Positions 12,198 through 29,200 of a stretch of 64,000 nucleotides of DNA are shown here, piece by piece. How positions within the stretch are numbered: the first letter of the stretch is position 1; every line of letters starts with the position of its first letter. The translations under genes and the position numbers were made by a program. A model generated the notes under the pieces. That model saw only the letters and a list, made by a program, of their open reading frames with translations. It was not told where the DNA came from and did no database searches. This DNA comes from Phycomyces blakesleeanus NRRL 1555(-) (lineage: Eukaryota; Mucoromycota; Mucoromycetes; Mucorales; Phycomycetaceae): positions 2,905,223-2,969,222 of the forward strand of contig NW_017265135.1 of assembly GCF_001638985.1 (NCBI RefSeq), read 5' to 3'.

Positions 12198-13372
12198 ATT
12201 TTTATTTGTTTTCTTGTTTGTTTATTATAATAAATAATAATAATAATAATAAAAGAAGATTAAAATTGTATACCAAGGCTTACTATTATTTCAAATCTGT
12301 CAACAGAAAACTGCCTTGGAAAAATGTGTATATATATATATTATAATATAAATTATAATATAAATACATTCACTTATTCACTCACCTATTCACATATTCA
12401 AATTCACATTAACCACATACAAACACATTCAATAAACACTGTGACAATTAGCAGTCCCAGAGTATCAACTCGTCTTTGAAGATTATATATAAAAGGGGAG
12501 CAGAAATGAAAGGAAGAAAGAGAGAGAGAAGAATATGATATATTCATGTACAAACAAAATAGATCGAGAGTGTCTCTATTTCTTTTTATTATTATTATTA
12601 TTATTTGGTCTAACATGTTTTAGACAAAATGTACATAATTATAAGATTAGGTATCACATACAATATGCAATAGGCATGTCTTTTCAGTGCAGCGATTTTT
12701 TTTCTCTCTCTCTTTTGTTTTGTAAAGTGTATGTATTTGTATGTGTGTCGATATAAAGCCTATAAGCAGACCAAATGACAAACATCAGGTACATATACAT
12801 ACATACTTAAATATATACATACATACTTATATGTATGGAGCTTTAAGAAAATATATAGAGAGAGAGAAATAGAGAATATATAATATCAGAGGCAATGCAA
12901 TAGTCAATAATATAAGAATCAAGGGGAAGTATAGAGGGAACCAGAAATAAGAAGAGAGGAAGGGGAGAGTTAGAAGGGAAAGGGTGGAGGAGGGATGAGA
13001 ATATAAGAAAATAAAATGGAATGCGGAAATACAGATAATGAATGAATGAATTAAAGAATGAATTAATGAATGAAATGAAATGAATGAAAAGAAAGGGGGG
13101 GAAGGGTAAAGGAATATGGCAAGTGGAATCAAACTCAATAGAATACACACACACACACAAGAAAAGAAAAGAAAAGTGATTTTCCCTGCATTACCTATAG
13201 CCACTTCTTTGTTTTGTCTTTTTGGTTTGTATGTAAGACAAGATTCAGGGAGGTTGAAGATGTGTGATACTTATGCAAGCACAAGAGCAAAGACATCCCT
13301 TTTACAGCGAACAAAAAGATACTTTTTCTACAAAAACCCTTTGAAAATACAATTCATGGCCAGAATCACATC
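12198..13372. other. Intergenic region between divergent TrmH-like and P450 genes
   Basis: Shared 5' flank of two divergent genes. It contains AT-rich sequence, an ATT run (12584-12604), a strongly purine-biased plus strand at about 12840-13115 (GA-rich, with several GAATGAATG copies) and a CA run (13147-13160). Open frames here are low-complexity only. Confidence 0.6.
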
Positions 13373-15469
13373 ATGGAGTCTCTTTATCTACATTCGAGTT
13401 TTCCGTGGGCAACTACCAAACTGTCACTCTTTGGCACCATTGTCTCTGCCGTTGCTCTGGGTACCATTCTTTACCTGGTCAACCCCGGAAAGCCTCGAGA
13501 CACTGCCACCCAGAACCTGCCTCCGAGTGCCCCTAACCGTCTACCAATCCTAGGCCATCTCCTATTCTTCGTGAAGCCAGACTACCTTCCCGAATTGTTT
13601 CGTCAATGGAGTTTTATCGTTGGTCCTGTCTACACTGTCTACCTTGGCAGAAAACGGTGGGTTATTCTCAACTCTGCCGCCGCCGTAAAAGATCTTATTG
13701 TCGATCGAGGAAGCATATACTCATCTAGAGATCTTCCCGATATAATGGTCAACACTCTCATGAATGGAGGTAAATTGAAACCCGTGTACACCAGTCTAGC
13801 TATCAAATGAATTAGTCTTGGAATTGACATTGCTACATTTCGTAGTAATGATTATTTTCTATTTGTTTGTTATTTGTTTTCCTTTGTTTGCTTGTTTGTT
13901 TTAATATTACTAGTATGATTCTAAAGTATATATATATGTGTGTGTGTGTTTTTTTTATAGTCGACAAGGGTGGTGGATTTGCATTCTTTCCTTATGGAAA
14001 ACAGTGGCGAAATCTTAGACGTATTGGTAAATATAATTCTATATATTATTATTATTCGTTGCCTTTAGTTTTGGCTTGGCTTGGCTTGACTTGACTTGAC
14101 CGTTTGCTTTACAACACACCCTCTTATCTAACTCCTCATTTTAATAATCTTAAATTAATCTTTAGCTCACTCTGGTCTAATCTTGAAGAAAATTGATCTT
14201 TATCAGCCTATATTGAACGATCGACGAAAGGTTTTGCTAGGAAACATCTCTCGTGCGATCGATGATACAAAGGCCATCTCACTCACAAAATACATTGAAC
14301 ACTTTGCGATGACCAATATCCTGACCATTGCATTTGCGGATCTGTGCTCATTTGAGCCAGGTGATCCTAAGCTCCACGAGGTTTTCTCGATTACCGAGCG
14401 GTCTGCGACTCTGCTTGGCCCTAGCGAGCAGCTGGTCGAGTTCTTTCCTATCCTCAAGTATATTCTGCCCAACCATATAAAGAAGTTCCAGGACCTTCGC
14501 CAAGAAATCCTTGACTTTTATGGAGATCTGCTGAGAGAATTCAAGGCCAGGCTCAAAAAGGATCCTAGCAAGGTCAAGGATTGTTTTATGAAGGAGATTC
14601 TTGCCATGGATGTCTTGACAGATATCCAGTGTATGTACTTTATTGCTCTGTTTGTTGGCGCTGGTAAGTTTCTTGTTGGTTATTATTATTATTATTTTCT
14701 ATATGTTATTAATCTGGATTATTTTCGTTTCAATAGGATCAGAGACAATAACCTCTACATTGGAGTGGATGCTGGTACTCCTGGCTAATAATCCTGAGTT
14801 TCAAGACAGAGCTTTTGCAGAGATTGAACAGAACGTTGGTTTGGACCGTCTTCCAACTGCTGAAGATGGTGAGTGTATGGACAAGTGGTTGGAAAAGGGG
14901 GTTTTTTTTCTGTTGTCTCGATATAGACTTTTGCCACATGTGTACTGACAATAACAAACAATACAGAACACAAATTGCCATTTATCCAATGTATCATTCA
15001 CGAGACACTCCGTATTCGTTCTCCTGCGCCTATTTCTGTACCTCACTCGACCAGTAAAGATGACGTGTACAATGGATCATTCATTCCCGAAGGCACAACC
15101 GTGGTAATCAACGTACATGCCATTCACCTCGAGGAAAGCAAATACCCTGATGCCAAAAAGTTCCTTCCTGACCGTCACATGGACTATGTGCTGGATAATG
15201 AAAAGAAACTCTTTTCGAGTCAATCGGTCGAAGGCCGGCCACACATTGGGTTCTCGGCCGGCAGAAGAGCCTGTGTTGGGATTCACTTGGCTGAACGGAC
15301 TTTGTTTACTGTGGCAGCTGGTATCCTGGCATGTTTTCGGATAGAGCGCGAAACAGACGAATTGCTCAATGATTACACTCCAAAAGATAATCGCGCAGCC
15401 ACATTTGCACCAACTCCGTATAAAGTGCGCCTCGTTCACAGACACAAGGGTGTCTCGAATTTGGTCTGA
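13373..15469 (+). CDS. Cytochrome P450 monooxygenase
   Basis: 531 residues from exons 13373-13769, 13961-14026, 14166-14663, 14737-14868, 14967-15469. It is a microsomal-type P450. A hydrophobic N-terminal anchor (about residues 14-36, 'LSLFGTIVSAVALGTILYLV') is followed by a proline-rich hinge ('LPPSAPNRLPILGH'). Helix C is 'PYGKQWRNLRRI' (with W-R for the haem propionate). The helix-I segment 'GAGSETITSTLEW' has S-E in place of the usual D/E-T pair of the A/G-G-x-D/E-T motif. ExxR is E377-R380 ('ETLR'), the PERF-like region is 'FLPDRHMD' and the haem loop is 'FSAGRRACVG' with Cys467. The start at 13373 is chosen because it yields the anchor; an upstream ATG (13355) is in another frame. Substrate is unknown. 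No biosynthetic cluster is seen around it. Confidence 0.95.
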
Positions 15470-18400
15470 TTCTTACCACCATCATTATCACTGTTATCAC
15501 TATTATATATGTCTATATAATATATTCATTGTTAAATAATTAAATAATTAAATAATTAAATAATTAAATATATATATAGTAATTTTATTGATCTTGGCTT
15601 ACCAGCCTCATCTTTATCAAAGTGAGTAACATCTGGTTTTTTTTTTTCTTTTTTTTTTCTGGTAGTAAATTCGAAATTAAGTATAGGCTTTAATATTATT
15701 ATTATTCATATATACGAATGTTTGTGTGTCTAAGCTTGTATGGAGTGACCATACCTCAAGGGCGCCACTATTTGTGAGCCAAATTATCTGCAATCAATTT
15801 AGCTTATTCCAACTCAACCAGACACAAAACCAAACACACGCCAGCTTAATAAGTAACCCATTTAAGTTTATTTATTTTTTTAAAAAAAAAATATTGAATC
15901 CCTTCAGAGGAAACTCAATGGGTGGTCAGATTACTACTTATCATTGAAATCTAATAAATTGACTATCTAATGGTTACATATCTAAATAATTTATATACTT
16001 GTATACTTGTAAGCTTTTAAGCTTTAAATATTTTGCATAGAACTCACAATAACTATACATTAAAAGGGTGGGAAATAAACAAAGGACAAAATAATAATAA
16101 TATTGAAATTGTTCATTACAATAATAAGCAAGATAACTATTTAGCTAACTAAAGCTCTGCTAAAAGATCTCCATAGGCATCAATGGTAAGACATTATAAA
16201 TTTCAAACACATACACACGTACACACGTATATTAGCCACCTGTGTAACTAACATTTGAATCAATTTAGACCAATCCTGTCTCTCATTTTTCTTTGATTTT
16301 TATTTATATTTATTTTTTTGTTTTATTTTGATGTGATATACAGTATTGTTTCTCTCTTTATATATGTATGTGTGTGTGGGAGCTTCATGTTTTATTGGCC
16401 ATCGATTTTTAAAGAAGCCTGTACGTATGTTTATACACATATAAAATAAAAACTTGCGGTTAAAATCCTTCTTTCTCTCTCTATCTTTTCCTCTTGCCAC
16501 GTTGTACATAAAATGTGTGTCACAAATTTTAGCCGGCTTTCTGGAAAATGAGATTACTATCATTTGTGTGTGAAAGTGGGGTTTCTTTTTTTTTTTCTCA
16601 GTGGAAAGAATTCACAATGAGACTTACCGAGCAAGTACATAATTATTGTTTTGTTTTGCTTTTTTTTTTAAGATCAAGACTCTATTTTATAAGATATGCT
16701 CTATATATAAATCACACCTTTAAATATTTAGGTAATTTGTTTTTTTTTATTATTATTATTACAATTATTCTGCGATTTTAAAAAAAAAATAAAAAATAAG
16801 GATGCAAATTACAGAAATATCTTTAATTTTTTAATTTATTATTTAATTTTTGGGCTTTGGATAATTCAGAATGTAATTACTCTAATATGCCATTAAGACC
16901 ATTACATTACATTCGTTTCTTTCTTTCTTTCTTTCTTTTTTTTTTTGAGTAGTACATGTGCAGTCTGCCTAGGTTGTCCCACAGTAACAGTAATTATTCT
17001 CGGTCAGGTCGGACTCTACCACCGTATATACCATTATCACTCTTTGTTCTTACATAAATTTATGTATATACATATATATATATATGTATGTATCTGGACT
17101 CGGGAAAGAGAAATATTCTCTCTGATTTTACAGGTGCCAAGAATATGTATACACACAAATATAAGGTAATATATGATGTGCTGTGTTGTGTTGGCTTGTA
17201 CCTAATTATTACTTTGAATCAATTTCTACAGTGCGGGGTCCTGCCGACTGGTTCCCTATATGTAGGGTTGGACTCCGGTTTTCTTTATTTGCTCTTTTTG
17301 TGTGAGTGTGGTTAACTGTCTGGCTAACTAAATGACTAATGAAAATGCAAAATGTTTTATAGTAATCTATACGAATATATGAATATATTCTACGCGTACT
17401 TTTTCAAATAAAAGAAAAGAATATAAAGATAAGTAAACATGACTAATAAATTTAAGGCTATCAAGTTACCAGGCAATCTTTGAATGAATAAGATACTATA
17501 TTATATTATGATTCGATCAATTCATTCTTTTATCAAATCAAAAGGCACAGACGCGTCTGATATTCCAGTATATATATATATAAAAATATATGTTTGTGTC
17601 TGTGTGCTGTGCGCTGTATCGCTAATAATACTGGTCCTCTTTTACTTTATTTTTGCCGTTGTCTATAGGGCATAAAACAAATGAATTAATAAAAAAAAAT
17701 AGAAAACATAATCACTTTAGCTGATAAATCTTTAAAATCTTTTTCTCTTTTCTTTAAAAAAAAAGAAAGTCGAATGATAAAGAATTTAGTAGTAGATTCT
17801 TTACTTTACTTTACTTTATTCTGATTGGTTTATTAGTTCTTTTTTCTCGTAGACTTTTGTAATATCCAATAGGTAACTCTATCAATAATAATCGATGGTC
17901 AATAACTATCAAGAATATATGAATATAGCTACGATATAGGCATCTATAAAGTAACTAAATTGGCTTTTGCAAGTAAATGAAGCCAATATAACAAAATGTA
18001 TTGGTGAAACTGTATCAGTATTGGTATTTGTATTGACCTATTAAGATGCTAGAAATGAAGCCAATTTAGCTGAAACTCGGGCTTTGGCTTGCATTTTCCT
18101 TTTTATTTTTTTTTATAATTCGGGAACCGGGTATTTTCTTTTGTGATGAGGACATTCTGCTATCATTTGTTCGTCAAAGTATCTGAAAACCCCTTGCCTT
18201 TTTCTTTTTTTTTAAAAAAAAAAAGAAGAGAAAAATTGCGTCTAGAACATAAAGTAGCTGGCTTTCATCTAGACTACTTTATATAATCATGATTGATAAC
18301 ATAAAATACATATATATATATATAGAGAGAGAGAGAGGGAATTGTACCCGAAAAATAGAACCTCGAAGAAAAACGGTATCCGAGGCTCGTGTTTTTGTGT

Positions 18401-21400
18401 ATCTTTGCCGAATCCTTTATCCTTACCACTCTACGGGTACAATCTTCGGTTTATTCTTTTTCCACTACCCTAATTGAGAAACACTTAAGCAAATACATTA
18501 TCACTTTTTTATACATATATGCGCGCACATAATTGTGCACTTTAAAGAGTATTTTAGTTATTCTTTATGTTTCTATTGTATTAAAGGTAGTGTGTAAGAA
18601 GTTTGGCCGTGTGATTATTTTAAAGAAAGGACTTGAATTCTAAAGTCTTTGTGTTGTGAGTGATGTATGTTCTTGTCCTGAGTGCTGGGCTGATGGTGAG
18701 TAAAGTATATAAAGGCTACACAATGTGCTAAATAGTAAATAGAAAGCCAAGAACCAAAAGAGCGCAAAAGTTTATTCTCTTTGTGGGAATTCTTGTTCTG
18801 AGTCATCGGGTATTTTTTATCGTCAAAAGGACAAGTGTTTAATTTGGAAATAATGTGTATGGCTAGATATTTTGGCTCAACAAAAGGGTCTAGTTATTTT
18901 TATTATTTTTACACTCATCTATACACACACATACACACACACAAACAAACGACACACTATATAATTTAAAGTGTATATACGCTCTTTATAAAGCTATATA
19001 ATCAACCCAAGACTCACTTGAATAAGCATCTATTAATTACAGAAAATTGTAGATACAGCCATAGATCATAAATCATAAAAGCTGTATACCGACTTTTTCT
19101 TTACTAACTAGACCGTTTTTTGCTCTTCTTCTTTAGTTTCTTTAATGATATGTCTTTTTTTTTCCTTTTTCTTGGTTGAACAAATTATGATAGGATAATT
19201 GAGGAACCAATAGTTTGGTTTTCGTTGGATTAACTTTGAGGCTTGTACTATTACATAACTGTTATATCTTGGCAAAAGTATTTTGTTTCAAACCTTGAGT
19301 TCCAGCTTTCCGCAAATAATCAACATCTAGCTCTGTATTTGTTCATGTATGACAGCAACGTATGTAAATATACAGGCTGATCAATCTTATAGTATATTAC
19401 AGTATGATATAGAAATCACAATTGTTTTACTGCGCGACTATTTGTATCAAGTCGTGTTTTTTTATATTAATATTTTCCCATTAATAGCAAGTGTAAGTAT
19501 ATATTTTTTTTGGCGTAATAATAATAATAAATTAGATATAATATTGCAGTAACGAGTAAGATAATAAATTCTTGGCTTTTATTTAGTTAAAGTGTGCTTT
19601 CTGTACTGACTTGCGGCTTGAAGTATTCCAATCTCATTAATCGTGTTTTTATTTTTTGCTTAGAATAAAAAGTCGCGTTTCCCAAAAATAGACGTCGTGG
19701 GCTTACAAATATTGAATTAGAGAGTTGCTATGGGAGGAAATATTGCTATAAAAAGCTCTGTAATTTAGTAGGCTACAGGCAAAAATAACGATAAAACTTG
19801 TTTTTAACATGTATATATATTCGCTCTTTGATCAGGATACTATTATATACATATGTGTGTGTGTGTATAAATCTTTCTTTTTTTTGGTACTTAAATTTTG
19901 ATATGCCAAATTTAGTGTATATAAAGTATTATAAAACTAAAATATTATTATTTATTATCGAAAAGACACAGCAAGAAAAGAACTTGTATATGGTGGTCAA
20001 TTAATTACTGGGATTAATTAAGGTAATATGTCTATAGATATCTTATCTCTGTATGATTTAATAGCATCTCTATTATTCTCATAATTGCTCTCAATCTAGA
20101 TTCTGGACCAATTGACAACTGAGCAGTTTTGAGAAACACGGCTTTAATTTACACGAGCATTTTATGTCCATTCATTTATTTTTTGCGTATTAATTTTCGG
20201 GTATTATTATCTTTTGACATAAAGAAAATCATACAACAATTTATATCAGCCAACCAATGTATTCAATAAGCATTAATTGCGCAATATAAAGATATCTCGT
20301 ATATTTATGATAAATTTCCAGATATTCTTTAAAAAACAGAATAGGAAGTATTATCCTTTTAATGTCGCTAGTTCCGTGCTTCATATTTATTATTATTAGT
20401 AGTATTATTATTATCTTCAAAATAAATATTCGATTAGATATTCTGAATGAACAGAACAGATGCAAATCCAGGGTGCTGGTTTTTACAGAATATACTGTAC
20501 GTTTTTATGAGATAGATATATAGAAAGAAAGAAAAACATTATGTACATATCAGTTATTTAAATAGAAGGAATACTTGCATTAGTAAATTCTTCAAAAAGT
20601 GTCCACTAAAACTCATGCGTACATTCACTATAGAATAAGCTTTAACTGCTACTTATTTTCATATTTGCAGTTATCAGTTTACTATATATATACATGTACA
20701 TTTTAATTTGGTGATTATATTTAAACGGTGTGATAACAATCATTTTTCATCATGCCAAATTTAGAAACTTTTCTTTTTAAAACTATTGCATTATTTTTAC
20801 TTTGAACATTTAGATACCAGACAATATATATATATCTTTCACGGTACTCTTGGCATCGTATTGTTTTTTAATGAAAATTAAATAATAATACTAAATGGGC
20901 GTTTACTTTAGAACACCGGATATTATCAATCTAACCTATACATGTATGAAATAAAGCCAAGTTCCCGAAAAAAATATTCACAATATCAAACCATATTTTG
21001 CATTCAAGTTATCGACCTTTAATAGCATATTATTCAAATCAAAACCCTCAGTAATCTTAATGTCAAGTATCCAATATTATAATTTATTTCAACTGTTTGA
21101 CAATAGATTTAATGTGCTGAAATTTGTATAACTTACTTGAAATGATTCACTTATTTTAGAGCCTTTTATATATGTATAAAGACATGCATGCATGGGAATA
21201 GAGATTTACATGACAATTACTTTATTTTTATTTCATGTTTAATTGTGAGCAATTTAATTTGTGGTAATTAGCTTTAATTTTATATGTCTAGTTATAATAC
21301 AAAATAGGCATATGATGCACTAGCCTTTTATTTCTGTAAAACAATGAAACAGTTACTCGGTTTGTTTTAATGCACCAGGATTCCATACACATACAGTCAT

Positions 21401-22829
21401 TATTAGAGGTAAGTAGAAGATATTAAATTCCATTCAAATCTAATTTGAGCTTTTGTTTTCTTCCTTTCTTCCTTATTATTTTTTTTGCTGTACATTGGAG
21501 TAATTTTAAGCCATGTTTATCAACCTTTTTTTTAAAAAAAGAAAAGAATATTCATACTCTTTTCTGACATTATTTTTAATATATACATAATTTCTTATAA
21601 GTATTTGATATCTTTCTTTCTTACTTACGATTATTGATTCCTTCTCTTATTAGACTTTTCGATTTTTAAGTAAAAATTGTCACCGACAAAAACCGGTTGT
21701 ATCTTATCTGCCTATAGCACATGTAATTATGCTTGTGAAACATTTTTTTTAATCACAAATGGTGACAGCAATCATTCCACGTTTTTTGCGGTCAATTATG
21801 ATGCCTTTTTGTTATTATTATTAGATCAGAAAGGGGTATTGTGGACATTGTCTGTGTAACTGTCTTTGTGTATTAAAAAATAAGCGAAAGAAAAAGTATT
21901 TAAAAATATACCAGAATGACCATCTATCTTTTTTTTTTTGAGTGCAATCAGTTTGTAGTAAGTGCTACCTTTATATGTACATCTGCCTGTTCTTGTAGCT
22001 GAATGTGGACAAAGGCTCTAATGGAATTGGCTAAAAGTGTTTACAGTTTTCTTGATGTAACACTAGTAATAACACTCACAATTTTTTCTGAAGATATTCA
22101 CCACGTTTACTTGCAATGATAGCTCCATTTTCATTATGGTTATGATTATGATTATTGGTAAGTAAGATATAAGGCAAAAAGGAAATGGAATTTGGATATG
22201 GTGTATATGTGTAAAAAAAAAAACAAATAGGTTTAATTTATATGACCCATAGTAACTAGTCTCATCAGATCCGTTCAAAATTTGATCATCTCCCCTCCCC
22301 TCCCCTCCCCCCCTTTTTTATATCTTGGGTTGTTTTTTTTTATCTTTCTATCAGATGTTTAGTAGCTACAGCCGCATACAGTTCTTATCCCGACTAATAT
22401 GTATAGCAATAAGCAGTAAGTATATAGATATCATAAACCGGTACTTTAAGTGAGATAAAATGAAGCGTCCTATTATTATTAGTAGCAGTAGCAGTAGCAG
22501 TAGCAGTAGCAGTATATTTCATGTTAAAATTTAAACAATTTATTTATAATTCTGTTTAAAATATAACCAGAATTATTACAAAAATATTAATTTCTAGGTT
22601 AAATAATAGGGAAGAGGAAGTAAAACCAGGTATAAAATAATGGTTCATTAACAAAATTGAACGTTTTGTATTTTCTTAAATATTCATCTTTATAAGCACA
22701 TATTCTACTTTCATCATCTCCTTTTTGTTTTAGAGTACATATAGCATACATATAGTATTGATTTATATATAAAAACCTATTTGGCAGTAAAACCCCCTTT
22801 TCTTCCTCTCTGATCTCTTATATTGATCC

Positions 22830-22865
<36 letters not shown>

Positions 22866-23012
22866 CAAATCATCATTTACTTTCTCCCCCCTTTTTTTTT
22901 GGATGTATTTTATCCATAATTAGTATAGTGTGACCTTTTTCCTGACGTCATGGACATATTCCTTTTTATATTTCGTATTCGAGTATGATTCTACACACGT
23001 ATATTCCTCAGC
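15470..23012. other. Long gene-poor AT-rich region
   Basis: 7.5 kb without a convincing protein gene on either strand; open frames are short and of biased composition. Local features are AATTAAAT repeats (15533-15567), a TTTC run (16917-16936), a TAGCAG-type repeat (22485-22513) and a (TA)n run (22833-22863). A less AT-rich patch at about 16945-17310 and a 10-bp inverted repeat at 18341-18443 are listed as findings. No tRNA, 5S or spliceosomal snRNA was recognised by eye. Confidence 0.6.
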
Positions 23013-25650
<2,638 letters not shown>

Positions 25651-26274
25651 AACACATGGCTTGACTTGGATAGTGAGTAAGATATTTACAACCCTACACT
25701 TCTTTAGTTTTTTTTTCTTTTTTGTTTACACAGGTTCATATTGGAATCCGTTTTTCCAATCGTAGTGTCTTTATATCGCCACCTTATTTTGTAGAATTCT
25801 AGGCCTTCTCTTTCTCCAAGATGTAAATATCATTCATAAATCAAGCAATAAAGCAATAAAGACATTTTCGATGCTTTAACACGTGAGGGATTTGAGGGAT
25901 CCATTGTGTTGAGGATCTTTTTGGCTTTTTGAATAATCATAATTATTATTATTTAGTTTTTAGTTTTTAGCTATCTAATTTGGTTGGTTTTTTTATTATT
26001 ACAATAATTATAATTATTTTTAAAAAAAGAACTAAAGCTAAAAGCCTTTTAATAGTGAGCTCTTCATCGATCATTACGTCAATAAACTTATTACACATAC
26101 TTTCCGAAACCACTTCTTTAGTCTTCCCGCTTTGAAACGTGAGATATAGATAATAAGATATAATTCAATCTAAGCAACATGACGTTGAATTCAGAGTAAA
26201 GCACCAATCTAATCTTTACAATTCCAGTCATTAATACGTTTACCCGCCTTCTCTCATTCCTCTCTTCCAATAAG
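25651..26274. other. Intergenic region PAP1-COP1
   Basis: PAP1 3' UTR (AATAAAG at 25846-25852 and 25854-25860) followed by AT-rich sequence. The COP1-like gene's 5' flank, with a pyrimidine-rich patch just before the ATG, completes it. Nothing else recognised. Confidence 0.55.
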
Positions 26275-29200
26275 ATGGAAACCAATGGTAATCCGGAGGA
26301 AAACCAAATGTACGATGAGAATCCTCAGACCTCATCAGCAACACCAATTGCTGGTTCAGTTACGGATGATTCTGAATTATACAACTCTCCTGATGATCAG
26401 CCGGATTTAAACATTAGCAATGAGCAAGATGCTTTAACGGCACATATCTCGGTATGTTTTATACTATATCACACGACTGTTGTACATATCTAACTTGCTT
26501 CAAACTTGATCAGACATCCCGAACAACCTCAAGCCACAGCCTACCTTTACTTCATCCAACGGAAGATGTATCTAGGTCGTCCGAATTGCCGCGCAACGAA
26601 ACAAATAATGATCCAGCTTCTTCAGAGCCATCTGAGGGTGCATCTAACTCGCAGGGCTATGGCTGGGGCAAAGTAACCTCGCTACTACCATTTCTTGGTA
26701 GTGCAAGTTCTGAAAGACCAACGAATGTCCATGATCATTCGACACAGTGCTCGTTTGTACAACAGAAAGACTTTGAAAAAACAACTTCAGGTTTACAAGA
26801 AAATGGTACTATAGACGAGTATTCGGATGACGATCTTTCATGGTAAGAGTCCTTTTCTTTTTCTTCTTTTTGGTCTAATAATCTGGCAATCTGATTTTAT
26901 TTATTTATTATTATTATCTTCTCCCTTATAAAGTCCAATCTGCCATGAGATTATGAAGGATGTGTTCATGGTAGTATGTGGACACTCTTACTGGTATGAT
27001 AGTGATTGATGTGTGGGATAGCAACTATTATTTAATTAATTGCTGTGCGTAACGGCAACCCGTTTTGTAGCCATGCTTGCATATCACAGCATATTCAAAT
27101 AAACCCAGATTGTCCGCTCTGTAGAAGAAAAATCTTACAGAATCAAATCTATCCAAATTTCCAGTGTAAGTTTGGCATTAATTTCAGTATCAACAAAACT
27201 TGACATCCCAACACATACACACACAGTAAATAGAGTAGCCGAACAGCGTGCAAGGACACTAGCCAAGTCAGAAAACAATGCCAACCTGATGGCAAGTCTT
27301 TACGAACGTAAAGGAAAAAAGATAAACTACGAATTACTTGCAGAAAAACTGGCCGAAGACATGTCTCGTTCGGGTAAATTTGAGATTAAAAAATTGCCAT
27401 ATGTACTCATTCTATCCAAAGTAGATATTGTCGCGTTATTTAACAGAACATTGGACCAATGTAAACGAATTGAATCTAATAATCTACAGCTACGCAAGAA
27501 CTTACTGAGGTTGTTTCTTGTCAAGCTAAGAGCAAAGAATAAAGAGGTAATATGACCATGTGTTTGTCAATAAAACGTATAATATTTTTATTTATTCTAT
27601 TTATATTTATTCTAACTTTAATTTCTTTACAATTAATACAGGCAATCAAAGAGATGGAGTCCCAGCTTGTGTGTATTGAAGAAGATTTACGAGCTACAGG
27701 CACAGATGAGTCAGTGCAATCAAGCTCTTCTCAAGATATTGAATCGAGTGGTTTCAAAAAGCAACGAATCAATGACGGCCATCAATTGACGAGTTCGATA
27801 GGAAACAAAAGAAGATATGAGGTTATAGATCTAACTAATCAAATCGCAGATATTTATTTTATTTTATTTTTTATTTATTAATTCTACAAAAAATTATAAT
27901 AGGATATCGATGATTCAGGGTGTGAAAAAGAAGAAGAAAAGATGTACGGTTACAAAGTCCATTGTGTACCAATATCTAAGAAAGCTCACATCTTGGGTTA
28001 ATTATAGAGAAACGTCTGAACAAAGTATTGCTAAAAACGAAGTTATAAAAAAGAAACAAAGAATCGAAGACCGCTTTGAGGATCTTCGTGAACTGTATCT
28101 TGGCACATGTGGAAGCACACGCACACCCGAGAGCATCGATAATTTCTCGTCGATGTTGTACCAAGTAACACGCTACAGTCAATTCAAGGTGCTCGATACA
28201 CTATATTACACTGATATTGCGGCTAGCTCTTCAATTGTGTCGTCCATTGAGTTTGATCGTGATGATGAATACTTTGCAGTCGGCGGTGTGACAAAAGAGA
28301 TCAAGATATATGATTTCAGCATGATGGGTGATGGTAGTGCTCCGAATACCAGCATACCCGAGAATGAATTTGCTGAGAGTACCGAAGATGGTCAAGATGT
28401 TCCGGCAAGGATATTTAACTCCAATGCGTCTGATAATGAGAGCTCAGGAGGAGGATATGTTGGAAGGTTCAGGCCTTCTTCGATCATGCATTGTCCGGTA
28501 AGAATCATGCGATGTAGCCACAAAATAAGGTGAGCTTAGATTTGTTGAACTTCTCATGGCTTGTTTTCTTTTGTGTGGGGATGACATACTTAGTGTATTT
28601 CTGTTATTAATTTGCGGTAGCTGTCTTTCATGGAATACATATATCAAATCCCAAATAGCCAGCTCTGACTATGAAGGGGTTGTGAATATCTGGGATGCAT
28701 CATCCGGAACATGCATTAGGGCATTTAATGAACACAAACGTCGTGTGTGGAGTGTGGATACCTGCTCGGCTAATCCACTTTTACTTGCTTCTGGAAGTGA
28801 TGACTCTACTGTTAAGATATGGTCCACTCAAATGCGCCAGTCTGTTCACACGCTAGGACAAAAAGGCAATGTGTGTTGTGCCAAATTTGCCCCCAACAGT
28901 AGCTACAAGCTGGCGGTTGGTAGTGCAGGTGCGTGTGTGTGTGTGTGTGTGCATTAAAGAAGAGAGAGAAAGACAAAGAGGGCATTCTTTGTTCTCGAAT
29001 CTTACTTGTGTTTTTTTTTTGGCTCAAACGCTCTAGACCACAATATCAGCTGCTATGATCTTAGGTTTCCAAACAAGCCTTTTCGTGTCTTTAAGGGTCA
29101 CAGAAAGGCAGTCTCTTATGTACAGTGGGCAAGCAATGATGAAATAGTATCTGCGTAAGTTGATATTAAATTGAATATAATAGAAACAAGATTCTGACTA

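Noticed and set aside
17227..17280. tRNA-like segment with a GGTTGGACTCC B-box-like string
   Set aside because: No acceptor, D or anticodon arms can be formed around it.
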